Positions 1 through 8,329 of a DNA stretch of 64,000 nt are shown here, in pieces; positions within the stretch are counted from its first letter, which is position 1, and each line of letters starts with the position of its first letter. The notes below the pieces were generated by a model. The model saw only the letters and a program-made list of their open reading frames with translations. It made no database searches and was not told the origin of the DNA. A program made the position numbers and the translations under genes. The stretch is taken from positions 248,001-312,000 of the forward strand of contig CALOGB020000174.1 in NCBI GenBank assembly GCA_942636505.2, read 5' to 3'. The DNA comes from an uncultured bacterium. Lineage in GTDB: Bacteria > Pseudomonadota > Alphaproteobacteria > Sphingomonadales > Sphingomonadaceae.

Positions 1-155
1 GCGACAGGGTCGAGGCGGGGCAGCCGCTGGCGGTGGTCGAGGCGATGAAGATGGAGAACATCCTGCGCGCCGAGAAGACGGGCACGGTGAAGTCGGTTGC
101 CGCGAAGACGGGGGACAGCTTGGCGGTGGATCAGGTGATCCTCGAACTCGACTGA
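1..155 (+). CDS. Acyl-CoA carboxylase biotin-carboxylase subunit, C-terminal biotinyl domain (partial)
   Basis: Only the last 50 codons are in the window (frame begins at base 3). The biotin attachment motif VEAMKMEN is clear, with the MKM lysine as the biotinylated residue, followed by a short beta-rich tail ending VILELD and a TGA stop. In this family the domain carries biotin between the carboxylase and carboxyltransferase centres, as in the alpha subunits of propionyl-, acetyl- or methylcrotonyl-CoA carboxylases. The preceding residues (DRVEAGQPLAVVEAMKMEN) fit a BCCP domain at the end of a long alpha subunit, but the biotin-carboxylase part lies outside the window, so the substrate and even a stand-alone BCCP cannot be settled. 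Confidence 0.85.
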   Translation, partial: DRVEAGQPLAVVEAMKMENILRAEKTGTVKSVAAKTGDSLAVDQVILELD

Positions 156-196
156 GCGCTGCGCCGTCTGATTTGCGTCACCAGCGCACGTTTCGC

Positions 197-293
197 CCCG
201 TCATGCCGGACTCGTCCCGGCATCCACCGTACCGCACACCCGATAGGATTGAGTGTGCGGACCGGTGGGCCCCGGCCTCCGCCGGGGTGACGG
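197..293. repeat. Paired inverted-repeat element (CCGTCA...TGACGG ends)
   Basis: The outer ends CCGTCA (198-203) and TGACGG (287-292) are inverted copies. Inner arms CCGCACAC (232-239) and GTGTGCGG (253-260) pair as well, and each end carries its own small GC hairpin. The layout matches the other two-hairpin intergenic elements in the window. Confidence 0.65.
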
Positions 294-350
294 ACTAGGG
301 TGGAGGGCGCACGTTCCTTACGGAGACCGTGCGGAAACGGACCGCGCTTC

Positions 351-406
351 TTGTTTCCCCGCGAAGGCGGGGACCCAGTCTGGGCTCCCGCCTTCGCGGG
401 AGAACA
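351..406. repeat. 56-bp palindromic repeat, family A
   Basis: The element begins TTGTTTCCCCGCGAAGGCGG and ends with its near inverse, finishing AGAACAA. It can fold as one long cruciform or two GC hairpins. The same element, inverted and almost base for base, occurs at 22350-22406, so this is a dispersed family and not a chance palindrome. Confidence 0.8.
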
Positions 407-454
407 AGGAAGGGTAGGCCGGCAGCTGTGTTTGCAGGACTGCGTCCCCCCTAA

Positions 455-566
455 CACCACCCCAGCGAAGGCCGGGGCCCAGTTGGGAGTGGCTGGTGAT
501 TTAGGCCCGCGCTCCGTTACAGTGACCTCTCCAACTGGGCTCCGGCCTTCGCCGGGGTGGGATGTG
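455..566. repeat. Paired inverted-repeat element, family B
   Basis: A left arm with CCCCAGCGAAGGCCGGGG followed by CCCAGTTGG is answered by a right arm with CCAACTGGG then CCGGCCTTCGCCGGGGTGG, about 45 bases apart. The same arrangement recurs at 25949-26055 with a different spacer. Confidence 0.75.
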
Positions 567-682
567 TGATGGGCAAGCGCTCATTCTGAGGCCTTGCCGA
601 AAACAGCGGCAGCGGTGCCGGTACCCAAGCCCAACGCCACCACCCCTCCCGTTTCCAGCCCCACCGCTGTACAGCACCCCGG

Positions 683-3076
683 ATGACCCTCCTCCGTTAC
701 CTCGCCGCGCTCCTCCTCTTAGCCACCGCGCTCCCAGCGATCGCGCAGGACGAGCCCAAGGTCGCGACCGTCGCAGCGAGCCTCACCCAAGCCTCCGCCG
801 AACTCCAGGCGATCGACGACGCGACCCCCGCCGCGCGCGACGACAAGGCGCGGCAAGCCCTCCGGACCCGCGCGCAAACCGTGCAGACCACCGCCGCCGA
901 CGCGGTCCGCACGCTCACCCCCGAGATGGCCCTCGTGCAGGCGCGCGTCGCGGAACTCGGTGCCGCCACCCCCGGCGTCGTCGAGGCGCCCGAGATCCGC
1001 CAGCAACGCAAGCTCCTCGCGCAGAGCCAGTCCGCGATCGACTCGGCGATCAAGCGCGCGCGCCTCATCGGGATCGAGGCCAAGCAGCAGATCGACGACA
1101 TCGGTGCTGCCGAAGCGGAGGAACTCGGCCAACAACTGTCCGAGAACACCGGTTCGCCGCTGTCGCCGACCTTGTGGGCCGCGATCGTCGACCACCTGCC
1201 GCGCGACACTGCGCGCATGATGCGGTTCGCTAACGTCGAGGTTCGCCAGTTCGGTGCACGATTCGACATGCGCGCCGGCACCGGCCTGCTCATCGGGATA
1301 CTCACCGCAATGGTGCTGATCGTGCCGCTACGACGCTGGCTGCACGGCGTCGGCCGGCGCTACGCGACCAACCACGCGCCCGGCGGTCGCCTGCGCCGCT
1401 CGGCCTACGCGCTGTGGCTGGTGGTGATCGGCACCGCGCTGCCCGGCCTCGCCGCCTGGGCGATCGTCGCGTCGTTGCGCTGGGCCGGGCTGGTCTCGCC
1501 CGCCTGGAGCCGGTTCGGCGCGCTTTTCGTCGGGATCACATGGTTCTGCGCGTTCGTGTCGTCGCTCGGCGGCGCGCTGCTGCTGCGCGGCCAGTCCACA
1601 TGGCGCCTCTTGCCGATCGGCGACCCGGCCGCGCAGGCGCTACGCCCGTACACCTGGATGGCCGCCGGACTGATCTTCTTCGGCCAGTTGCTGATCGCGA
1701 CCAACACGCTGATCGGGATAAGCGCGCCCGCATCGAGCGCGGCCAACGCGGTCGTTGCGTTGCTCCACATCGTCCTGCTCGGCGCGATCTTGGTAACGCT
1801 CGGACGGCTGCGCGCCGCCGCGTTGCCCGACCCGACCAAGCCCGCGCGCAACACGCTGCTCGCGATCGTCGCGACATTGGTCTGGCTGGTCCTGCTCGTC
1901 ACGCTGATCGCCGGGTTGATCGGCTATGTGAACTTCGCGTTGAAGGTCGCGACGTGGCTGCTGTGGGGCGCGATCGTCGGCGCGTCGCTGTACCTGATGA
2001 TGACCTTTACGGACGACGCGTGCCGGACGTTGCTGTCGAGCGGCAACCGTCTCGGCCGGTCGGCGAACAGCGGCTTCGGGGTCGACAACAAGACCGTCGA
2101 CCAGATCGGCGTGCTGCTGTCGGCGGTGCTGCGGCTGCTGCTGATCCTGCTCGCGGTCGGCGCGGTGATGGCGCCGTTCGGGGCGGGCGTCGGCTCTGCG
2201 TTCGAGCTGTTCGGGACGGTCGCGAACGGCGTCACGATCGGCCAGGTCACGATCTCGCCGGGCGCGGTGCTGCGCTCGATCGCGGTGCTGTTCGTCGCGC
2301 TCGCGATCATGCGCGGGCTGCAGCACTGGCTGGTGAACAGCTACCTGCCGACCACCGCGATGGATGCCGGCGCGCAGAATTCGGTGATGATGGTCGCGCG
2401 GTATGCCGGGATCATCGCCGCGGTGCTGTGGGCGCTCGGCGCGCTCGGGATCGGCATGGAGAAGCTCGCCGTGGTGCTCGGCGCGCTGTCGGTCGGGATC
2501 GGTTTCGGCCTGCAGGCGATCACGCAGAACTTCGTCTCGGGGCTGATCCTGCTTGCCGAGCGCCCGGTGAAGATCGGCGACCTCGTCCGGATCGGCAACA
2601 TGGAGGGCGACGTGAAGCGCATCAACGTGCGCTCGACCGAGATCCAGGTGGCGGACCGCTCGACGCTGATCGTGCCGAATTCGGAGCTTATCACCAAGAC
2701 CATCCAGAACATGACGCTGGCGGCGCCGATCGGCCGGATTCAGCTGCAATTCTCGGTGCCGCTCGAGGAGGATCTCGATGCGGTGCGGACGATGCTGTTC
2801 GCGGCGTTCGCGGAGAAGCACGAGGTGCTCGACGATCCCGAGCCCAAGGTGTTCATCGATTCGATCGACGCCGGCCGCGCGAAGTTCAATTGCTTCGCGT
2901 ACGTGGCGAGCCCGCGCGATGCCTATCCGATGCGCAGCGAACTGCTGTTCACGCTGCTCCGCCAGTTCCGCGAGGCCGGGATCGAGGTCGGCTCGACCGC
3001 GACCAAGATGGAGATCGTCGGTGGCGTGCCGACTCCGCCGGTCTCCGAACAGACCCCCGATCAGAACAGGGCGTAA
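683..3076 (+). CDS. MscS-family mechanosensitive channel with N-terminal periplasmic DUF3772-type region
   Basis: The 797-residue protein is a large mechanosensitive channel of the inner membrane that releases solutes on hypo-osmotic shock. It starts with a signal peptide (MTLLRYLAALLLLATALPAIA), followed by about 170 mostly helical, Ala/Gln-rich periplasmic residues typical of DUF3772 channels. About ten hydrophobic segments follow from residue 200. The MscS core begins near residue 600 with GIGFGLQAITQNFVSG (pore-lining helix and beta domain), then RPVKIGDLVRIGNMEGDVKRI, and a C-terminal alpha/beta domain ends near 780. Length and order fit the DUF3772-MscS subgroup rather than the short MscS. 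Its last 16 bases overlap the convergent gene at 3061. Confidence 0.9.
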   Translation: MTLLRYLAALLLLATALPAIAQDEPKVATVAASLTQASAELQAIDDATPAARDDKARQALRTRAQTVQTTAADAVRTLTPEMALVQARVAELGAATPGVVEAPEIRQQRKLLAQSQSAIDSAIKRARLIGIEAKQQIDDIGAAEAEELGQQLSENTGSPLSPTLWAAIVDHLPRDTARMMRFANVEVRQFGARFDMRAGTGLLIGILTAMVLIVPLRRWLHGVGRRYATNHAPGGRLRRSAYALWLVVIGTALPGLAAWAIVASLRWAGLVSPAWSRFGALFVGITWFCAFVSSLGGALLLRGQSTWRLLPIGDPAAQALRPYTWMAAGLIFFGQLLIATNTLIGISAPASSAANAVVALLHIVLLGAILVTLGRLRAAALPDPTKPARNTLLAIVATLVWLVLLVTLIAGLIGYVNFALKVATWLLWGAIVGASLYLMMTFTDDACRTLLSSGNRLGRSANSGFGVDNKTVDQIGVLLSAVLRLLLILLAVGAVMAPFGAGVGSAFELFGTVANGVTIGQVTISPGAVLRSIAVLFVALAIMRGLQHWLVNSYLPTTAMDAGAQNSVMMVARYAGIIAAVLWALGALGIGMEKLAVVLGALSVGIGFGLQAITQNFVSGLILLAERPVKIGDLVRIGNMEGDVKRINVRSTEIQVADRSTLIVPNSELITKTIQNMTLAAPIGRIQLQFSVPLEEDLDAVRTMLFAAFAEKHEVLDDPEPKVFIDSIDAGRAKFNCFAYVASPRDAYPMRSELLFTLLRQFREAGIEVGSTATKMEIVGGVPTPPVSEQTPDQNRA

Positions 3077-4074
3077 GGCAAGGACACGGTGAATTTCGAT
3101 CCGGCTGCCATCGTTCCATGAGGACGGATCCGCACGGTGGTGACCGCTCGGGGGGCCGTACTCGGATCATAGGTCCAGCTGCCGCCGTTGTTCGACGAGA
3201 AGTCCACATCGTCCGTGGTGCTCGCGGGGTTGGCATAGGTGACCGCCAGCGATGAGGCAGGGGAGCCTTCCGCCGTCACCACGTACGCGGTCGACGCGGT
3301 CCCGTCGCCGTCCAGCGCGACCTGGAGACGGGCGGGGGTGGGCAGCGTGAACGCCAGCGTGTCGCCGTCCAGCGCGAACGGGTTAGGGTTCTCGATCTGC
3401 ATCGTCATGCGCAGCTTCGCCCCGGGGATCGCCTTTGGATTGACGGTCGCAGCCGATGCTTCCCACGTGGTGCGTTGTGAGACCGTGACGATCGCGCCCC
3501 TTGCGACCGTCATCGTCACGTCGACCGAGGCGACCTTGCTGTCCTGATCGTTCTTTCCGAGCAGGCACAACCCTAGCGTCCCGACGCCGTCGCAAAATTT
3601 CCAGCTCCAACGGACCTGGAAGCTGCCCTTGTAGATTCCAGCGGGCGGGGCGAAGGCGCTCACGGGCTTGACGTAGATCGGCACCACGGCCCTGCTGCTG
3701 CCCAGCAACGACAGCGTCGTGCCCTCGAAATACGAACGGCTGGTATTCGCGACCAAAGGCGCGGTGCCGTCCGAACTGGCCGATAGCGAATACCCGACCG
3801 ACCCACCGGTGGCTGCGGTAAGGGTCAGCGTACCCGTCGTGAGCAGAGTCGCGCGCAGGTAATCGTCGGCGAGGAGCGCCAGAACGTTGGTGTTCGCGCA
3901 TGTGAAGGATCCCGTCGTCGCGATGAAGCCCGCGGTCGTAACCGCGTCCGGCGACAACGTGCCGAGCCTAGCGGTCGAAGGCGTGACGACCTCACACGCG
4001 AAGGCCGGTGCCGCGGCAAGGCCGAGGGACAGAAACAGCGCCGCGACCAGCCGCTTCAGATAGTGCGCAGTCAT
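3061..4074 (-). CDS. Secreted beta-rich protein, possibly spore-coat-U/fimbrial-like
   Basis: I chose the ATG at 4074 because it puts a clean signal peptide at the N terminus (MTAHYLKRLVAALFLSLGL, cleavage after APAFA); an in-frame ATG at 4098 would add eight polar residues. The mature protein of about 310 residues starts CEVVTPSTARLGT, then alternates short beta-strand patterns with two Cys pairs (C..TC near 70 and FCDGVG/GLC near 175). The first half looks like an SCPU/Csu pilin-type domain; the C-terminal 120 residues look like a conserved-repeat (DUF11-like) beta domain. Both assignments are by pattern only. No usher or chaperone gene is adjacent. Function unknown; probably exported to the periplasm or surface. 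Confidence 0.6.
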   Translation of the reverse strand: MTAHYLKRLVAALFLSLGLAAAPAFACEVVTPSTARLGTLSPDAVTTAGFIATTGSFTCANTNVLALLADDYLRATLLTTGTLTLTAATGGSVGYSLSASSDGTAPLVANTSRSYFEGTTLSLLGSSRAVVPIYVKPVSAFAPPAGIYKGSFQVRWSWKFCDGVGTLGLCLLGKNDQDSKVASVDVTMTVARGAIVTVSQRTTWEASAATVNPKAIPGAKLRMTMQIENPNPFALDGDTLAFTLPTPARLQVALDGDGTASTAYVVTAEGSPASSLAVTYANPASTTDDVDFSSNNGGSWTYDPSTAPRAVTTVRIRPHGTMAAGSKFTVSLPYALF

Positions 4075-4274
4075 CGTCAAGCCATGTTCGATACCCACCG
4101 CATCCCTCGCACCCGTTTCGATGCACCAGCGCTATGCCCACAATCGTTAATGCGTTTTGAAGAACCGGAAACGGGTGTTTTCGCGCATCGAAATGGCCGG
4201 CGTTGGTCTTGCGAAGGCGCGTAAAACGTTCACAACGCGGTCATGACGATCCTCCCTCCGCTATACCGCGCCTC

Positions 4275-5582
4275 GTGAGCGCGCAGCCCCGAACGATCCT
4301 GATCGCGAGCGTTGCTACCGCCGCACTCGCCGGGCTGTTGTTTGGTTTCGATACCGCAGTGATCGCTGGCGTCACTGGCGCGCTGAAGGCGAAGTTCGCG
4401 CTTAGCGAGGCGTGGCTCGGCTTCACCGTGTCGTCCGCGCTCTGGGGTACGTTGATCGGCGCGTTGTTCGTGGGCACGCTCGGCGATCGCTACGGCAGCC
4501 GAAACGTCCTGCGGATGCTCGCCTTTCTCTACGTCGTCACCGCGCTCGGCTGTGCACTGGCGTGGAACTGGCACAGCTTCATCGGCTTCCGCTTCATCAA
4601 CGGCATCGCGATCGGCGGCTCGTCGGTGCTCGCGCCCGCCTATATCGCCGAACTGGCACCGCCTGCCCAGCGCGGGAAAATGGTCGGCGGGTTCCAGTTC
4701 GCCGTGATCCTCGGCATCCTGCTCGCCTATGTCTCGAACGCGGTCATCGGTTCGCTCGAACTCGGCGATGTCGAGTGGCGATGGAAGCTGGGCATCGTTG
4801 CAGCCCCCTCGCTGGTGTTCTTCGCGCTCCTGTTCCGTATCCCCAATTCGCCGCGCTGGCTGCTCGCCAAGGGCCGCGACGTCGAGGCGAAGCAGGTGCT
4901 CGCGCTGGTCGGCATGAGTCCCGACGTCGCGCGCGCGGACCTCGATACGCCGAAGGGCGATGCGTCGCTGTCCTGGACGCGCCATCGCAAGCCGATCACG
5001 CTCGCCTTCCTGGTCGCGATGTTCAACCAGTTCAGCGGCATCAACGCGTTCCTCTATTACCTCAACGACATCTTCAAGGCATCGGGCGGCAGCCTCTCGC
5101 CCGATCTCCAGGCGGTGATGATCGGTGTCGCCAACATGGTCTTCACGCTGCTCGGCATGCTCCTGATCGACCGGATCGGCCGTCGCACGCTGCTGCTCTG
5201 GGGCTCGGCCGGCATGACCGCGGCGCTGACCGTCGGCGGGTTGGCGCTATTGGGAGTCGTGCCCAGCTGGCTGCTGCTGCCCTCGCTGATCGTCTTCATC
5301 ATGTTCTTCGCGCCGGGCTCGGGCGCGGTGATCTGGGTCTATATCTCGGAGGTCTTCCCGCAGAACGTCCGCGCGCGCGGATCGAGCATCGGTTCGTCGA
5401 GTCACTGGGGCTGGAATGCAGTGATCGCGCAGGTCTTCCCCGTAGCCGCTGCATGGTCGGCAGGCGCCCCGTTCCTGTTCTTCGCCGCGATGATGGCGGT
5501 GCAGTTCGTGACCGTGTTCCTCTACTTCCCCGAGACCAAGGGCGTGCCGCTGGAGGAAATGGAAGCGCATATGTCGCGATAA
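4275..5582 (+). CDS. Sugar-porter family MFS transporter
   Basis: The protein (435 residues from the GTG at 4275; an earlier in-frame start at 4203 would add a charged leader unlikely in this family) has twelve hydrophobic segments. It carries the sugar-porter signatures: GFDTAVIAG in helix 1, GDRYGSRN after helix 2, a central charged loop near SPRWLLAKGR, NQFSGINAFLYY in helix 7, DRIGRRTLLL after helix 8, and PETKGVPLEEME at the end. This is the XylE/AraE/GalP class of proton-sugar symporters. The substrate cannot be read from sequence. It lies directly upstream of a TonB-dependent receptor on the same strand, which in sphingomonads can mean sugar uptake across both membranes; here that is only suggestive. 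Confidence 0.88.
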   Translation: MSAQPRTILIASVATAALAGLLFGFDTAVIAGVTGALKAKFALSEAWLGFTVSSALWGTLIGALFVGTLGDRYGSRNVLRMLAFLYVVTALGCALAWNWHSFIGFRFINGIAIGGSSVLAPAYIAELAPPAQRGKMVGGFQFAVILGILLAYVSNAVIGSLELGDVEWRWKLGIVAAPSLVFFALLFRIPNSPRWLLAKGRDVEAKQVLALVGMSPDVARADLDTPKGDASLSWTRHRKPITLAFLVAMFNQFSGINAFLYYLNDIFKASGGSLSPDLQAVMIGVANMVFTLLGMLLIDRIGRRTLLLWGSAGMTAALTVGGLALLGVVPSWLLLPSLIVFIMFFAPGSGAVIWVYISEVFPQNVRARGSSIGSSSHWGWNAVIAQVFPVAAAWSAGAPFLFFAAMMAVQFVTVFLYFPETKGVPLEEMEAHMSR

Positions 5583-5674
5583 CCCGCGCATGTGACGAAA
5601 GCGCCGCCGAACCGGCACAATCCTGCGACAATTGCCGCCTAATCGGCATGCTCGATCATCGGGGTGGAACGGGT

Positions 5675-8308
5675 ATGCGCAGTTTGGGTCTGGTTCTGGC
5701 AGTGAGCATGCCCGCAATGGTGACCGCGCAACAGGCACCTTCGCGCCCCGCCGCCGCACCCGCCGCGCAAGCGCCCGAGCAGGACGAGGGCGCCGAATCC
5801 GAGGAGATCGTCGTCACGGGTTCGCGCAAACTCCCCGGCGCGGTGATCGGCGACATTCCGCCCGACCAGACACTGGGTCAGGCCGAGATCCGATCCTACG
5901 GCGTCAGCACCGTCTCCGACCTGCTCAACGAACTCAGCCCGCAGACCACCAGCGGTCGCGGCAGCGGCGGCGCGCCGGTCGTGCTGCTCAACGGCCGCCG
6001 TATCTCCAGCTTCAGCGAGATCCGCGACATCCCGACCGAGGCGATCCAGCGCGTCGAGATCCTGCCCGAGGAGGTCGCGCTCAAATACGGCTATCGCGCC
6101 GACCAGAAGGTCGTGAACTTCGTCCTGCGCCGCCGCTTCCGCGCGGTGACCGCAGAGGCGGTCGACACGCAGGCGACCGAGGGTGGCGGCAATACCCCCA
6201 AGGGCTCGCTCGACATGCTCAACATCGCGCGCGATCGCCGGCTCAACCTGCACGTCGAATACACGTCGAGCAAGCCGCTCACCGAATCGCAGCGCGACAT
6301 CCTCCAGCCGGATCGAACTGCCAACAGCGCGCTCGGCGCGGATGGCAATGTCGTCGACCAGCGGCCGTTCCGGACGCTCCAGTCCGCGACCAGCACCTTC
6401 ACCGCGAACAGCGTCTATGCGCGCAACATCTTCGGCAACATCGGCGCGACGATCAACGGCCGCCTCGAATCGACCGACAGTCGCAGCCTCAACGGCTTGC
6501 CCGTCGTCGCGCTGACACCGTTCGGCAGCACCACGACCATTAATCGCGCGATCGAGGACGACGGCGTCCTGCCGCTGACCCAGCGGACATCGTCGATCGC
6601 CGCGCATCTCGGCACCACGCTCAACGGCGATATCGGCACGTGGCGCTGGAACGTGACGGGCAATTACGATCGCAGCGACACGCAGACCTTCACCGAGACC
6701 GGCGTCGACGCGAGCGCTTTCAATGCCCGCATCCGCGCTGGCGATCCGACCGCGAATCCGTTCGGCCGGCTGAGCGCGAGCGACTTCGGCGCACTGCCCG
6801 GCAACCGCGCCTATGCGACGCAGAGCACCGGCGAACTTGACGCAGTCGCGAACGGCAATCTCTTCTCGCTGCCCGCAGGCGCAGTCTCGACGACGATCAA
6901 GCTCGGTGCCGAAACTGCCGATTTCAAAAGCCGTTCGTACCGCACCGTCAATCTCTTGCGGGTCGATACGCAGGGACGGGTGTCGCGCGACACGGTCAAT
7001 GGCCAGGTGAATGTCGACGTGCCGCTGACGAGCCGGTCGAAGGACGTGCTGCCGTTCCTCGGCACGCTGTCGGCGAACTTCAATCTCGCCGAGGATCATC
7101 TGTCGGACTTCGGCACGCTGCAAACACTCGGCTACGGCGCGAACTGGTCGCCGATCGAGGGCGTGCGCGTGATCGCATCCGTAACCGACACCGACGAGGC
7201 GCCCACCGCACAGCAACTCGGCAACCCGTCGATCACCACGCCCAACGTCCGCGTGTTCGATTACGTGCGCGGCGAGACCGCGACCGTCACGACGATCAGC
7301 GGCGGCAATCCCGGGCTGGTCGCGGACAACAACCACGTCAAGAAAGTCGGGCTGACGCTGAAGCCCTGGTCGGCCAAGGACCTCTCGATCACCGCCAACT
7401 ATGTCGAGAGCCGGGTCGACAACCCAATTGCAGCCTTCCCGGCAGCGACCGCGGCGATCGAGGCGGCGTTCCCCGATCGGTTCCAGCGTGATGCGGGCGG
7501 CAACCTATTGCAGGTCGATCGGCGGCCGATCAATTTCGCGCGCAGCGATCGCTCCGAACTGCGCTGGGGGATCAACTTCTCCGCGCCGCTCAAGTCGAAG
7601 ATCCAGCGTGAACTCGAGGCGTATCGTGCCGGCACCGGTCCAAACCCGTTCGAAGGCCTGCAACCGCCCGGTGGCCGTCGTCCCGGTGGCGCAGGCGGCG
7701 ATGGACCGCGCGGTGAGGGTGCGCGCGGCGACGGTGCGCGTGCCGGTGGTCCCGGCGCAGGTGGCCCCGGCGGCGGCGGCGGCGGCGGACGTGGCTTCGG
7801 CGGACGCGGCGGGCAGGCCGGTGGCCGCATCCAGTTCGCTGTCTATCATACTTGGCATTTCACCGATCGGGTGCTTGTTGCGGATGGCGGGCCTAGCCTG
7901 AATTTGCTCAACGGCGACGCGATCGGGAATAGCGGCGGGCAGGCGCGTCACGAACTGGAGGCGCAAGCCGGGTATACCAACAACGGCCTGGGCGCGCGCA
8001 TTTCCGCCAACTACGCGACCGGCACGCGCGTCAACGGCGGCACGATCGCCGCACCCGAAACGCTCAACTTCGGCGGCCTCGCCACCGCCAATGCGCGGCT
8101 GTTCGCCGATCTCGGCCAGCGGCTGGAGTGGGTAAAGGCGCATCCGTGGCTACGCGGCATGCGCGTCAGCCTGTCGGTCGACAACGTTTTCAACACCCGC
8201 CAGCGCGTCACCGATGCGACCGGCGTTGTGCCCAACACCTACCAGCCCGACTATCTCGACCCGCTCGGCCGCACCGTCCGGCTCAGCATCCGCAAGCTGT
8301 TCTTCTAA
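5675..8308 (+). CDS. TonB-dependent receptor with Gly-rich insertion in the barrel
   Basis: The start at 5675 gives a signal peptide (MRSLGLVLAVSMPAMVTAQQ); an ATG at 5648 is the alternative. The mature protein has an Ala/Pro/Glu-rich leader, an EEIVVTGSR segment before the plug, the plug domain (SDLLNELSPQTTSG, VVLLNGRRISSF, AIQRVEILPEEVALKYG) and a long beta-barrel ending RLSIRKLFF with a terminal Phe, as outer-membrane barrels do. About residues 665-719 form a low-complexity Gly/Arg/Ala insertion not expected in a barrel strand, probably an extracellular loop. Substrate unknown. The MFS gene 92 bases upstream may share its regulation. It converges on the next receptor with about 20 bases between stops. 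Confidence 0.88.
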   Translation: MRSLGLVLAVSMPAMVTAQQAPSRPAAAPAAQAPEQDEGAESEEIVVTGSRKLPGAVIGDIPPDQTLGQAEIRSYGVSTVSDLLNELSPQTTSGRGSGGAPVVLLNGRRISSFSEIRDIPTEAIQRVEILPEEVALKYGYRADQKVVNFVLRRRFRAVTAEAVDTQATEGGGNTPKGSLDMLNIARDRRLNLHVEYTSSKPLTESQRDILQPDRTANSALGADGNVVDQRPFRTLQSATSTFTANSVYARNIFGNIGATINGRLESTDSRSLNGLPVVALTPFGSTTTINRAIEDDGVLPLTQRTSSIAAHLGTTLNGDIGTWRWNVTGNYDRSDTQTFTETGVDASAFNARIRAGDPTANPFGRLSASDFGALPGNRAYATQSTGELDAVANGNLFSLPAGAVSTTIKLGAETADFKSRSYRTVNLLRVDTQGRVSRDTVNGQVNVDVPLTSRSKDVLPFLGTLSANFNLAEDHLSDFGTLQTLGYGANWSPIEGVRVIASVTDTDEAPTAQQLGNPSITTPNVRVFDYVRGETATVTTISGGNPGLVADNNHVKKVGLTLKPWSAKDLSITANYVESRVDNPIAAFPAATAAIEAAFPDRFQRDAGGNLLQVDRRPINFARSDRSELRWGINFSAPLKSKIQRELEAYRAGTGPNPFEGLQPPGGRRPGGAGGDGPRGEGARGDGARAGGPGAGGPGGGGGGGRGFGGRGGQAGGRIQFAVYHTWHFTDRVLVADGGPSLNLLNGDAIGNSGGQARHELEAQAGYTNNGLGARISANYATGTRVNGGTIAAPETLNFGGLATANARLFADLGQRLEWVKAHPWLRGMRVSLSVDNVFNTRQRVTDATGVVPNTYQPDYLDPLGRTVRLSIRKLFF

Positions 8309-8329
8309 CGGGGCAACGGTCGCCGCGGA

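Larger units (their letters stand above)
156..682. other. Gene-free stretch made of palindromic repeats
   Basis: I see no credible gene in this 527-base stretch. Open frames here are short and run through inverted repeats. It holds three paired-arm elements (197-293, 351-406, 455-566), listed separately, two of which recur elsewhere in the window. The bases from about 570 to 682 should hold the promoter of the downstream MscS gene; I see no strong consensus there. Confidence 0.7.

Noticed and set aside
1414..3255. Second long plus-strand frame overlapping the MscS gene
   Set aside because: Shifted frame of the MscS gene; Arg/Asp-rich without any domain.
4412..5647. Long N-terminal extension of the first TonB receptor
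   Set aside because: It overlaps the MFS gene in another frame; the signal peptide starts at 5675.
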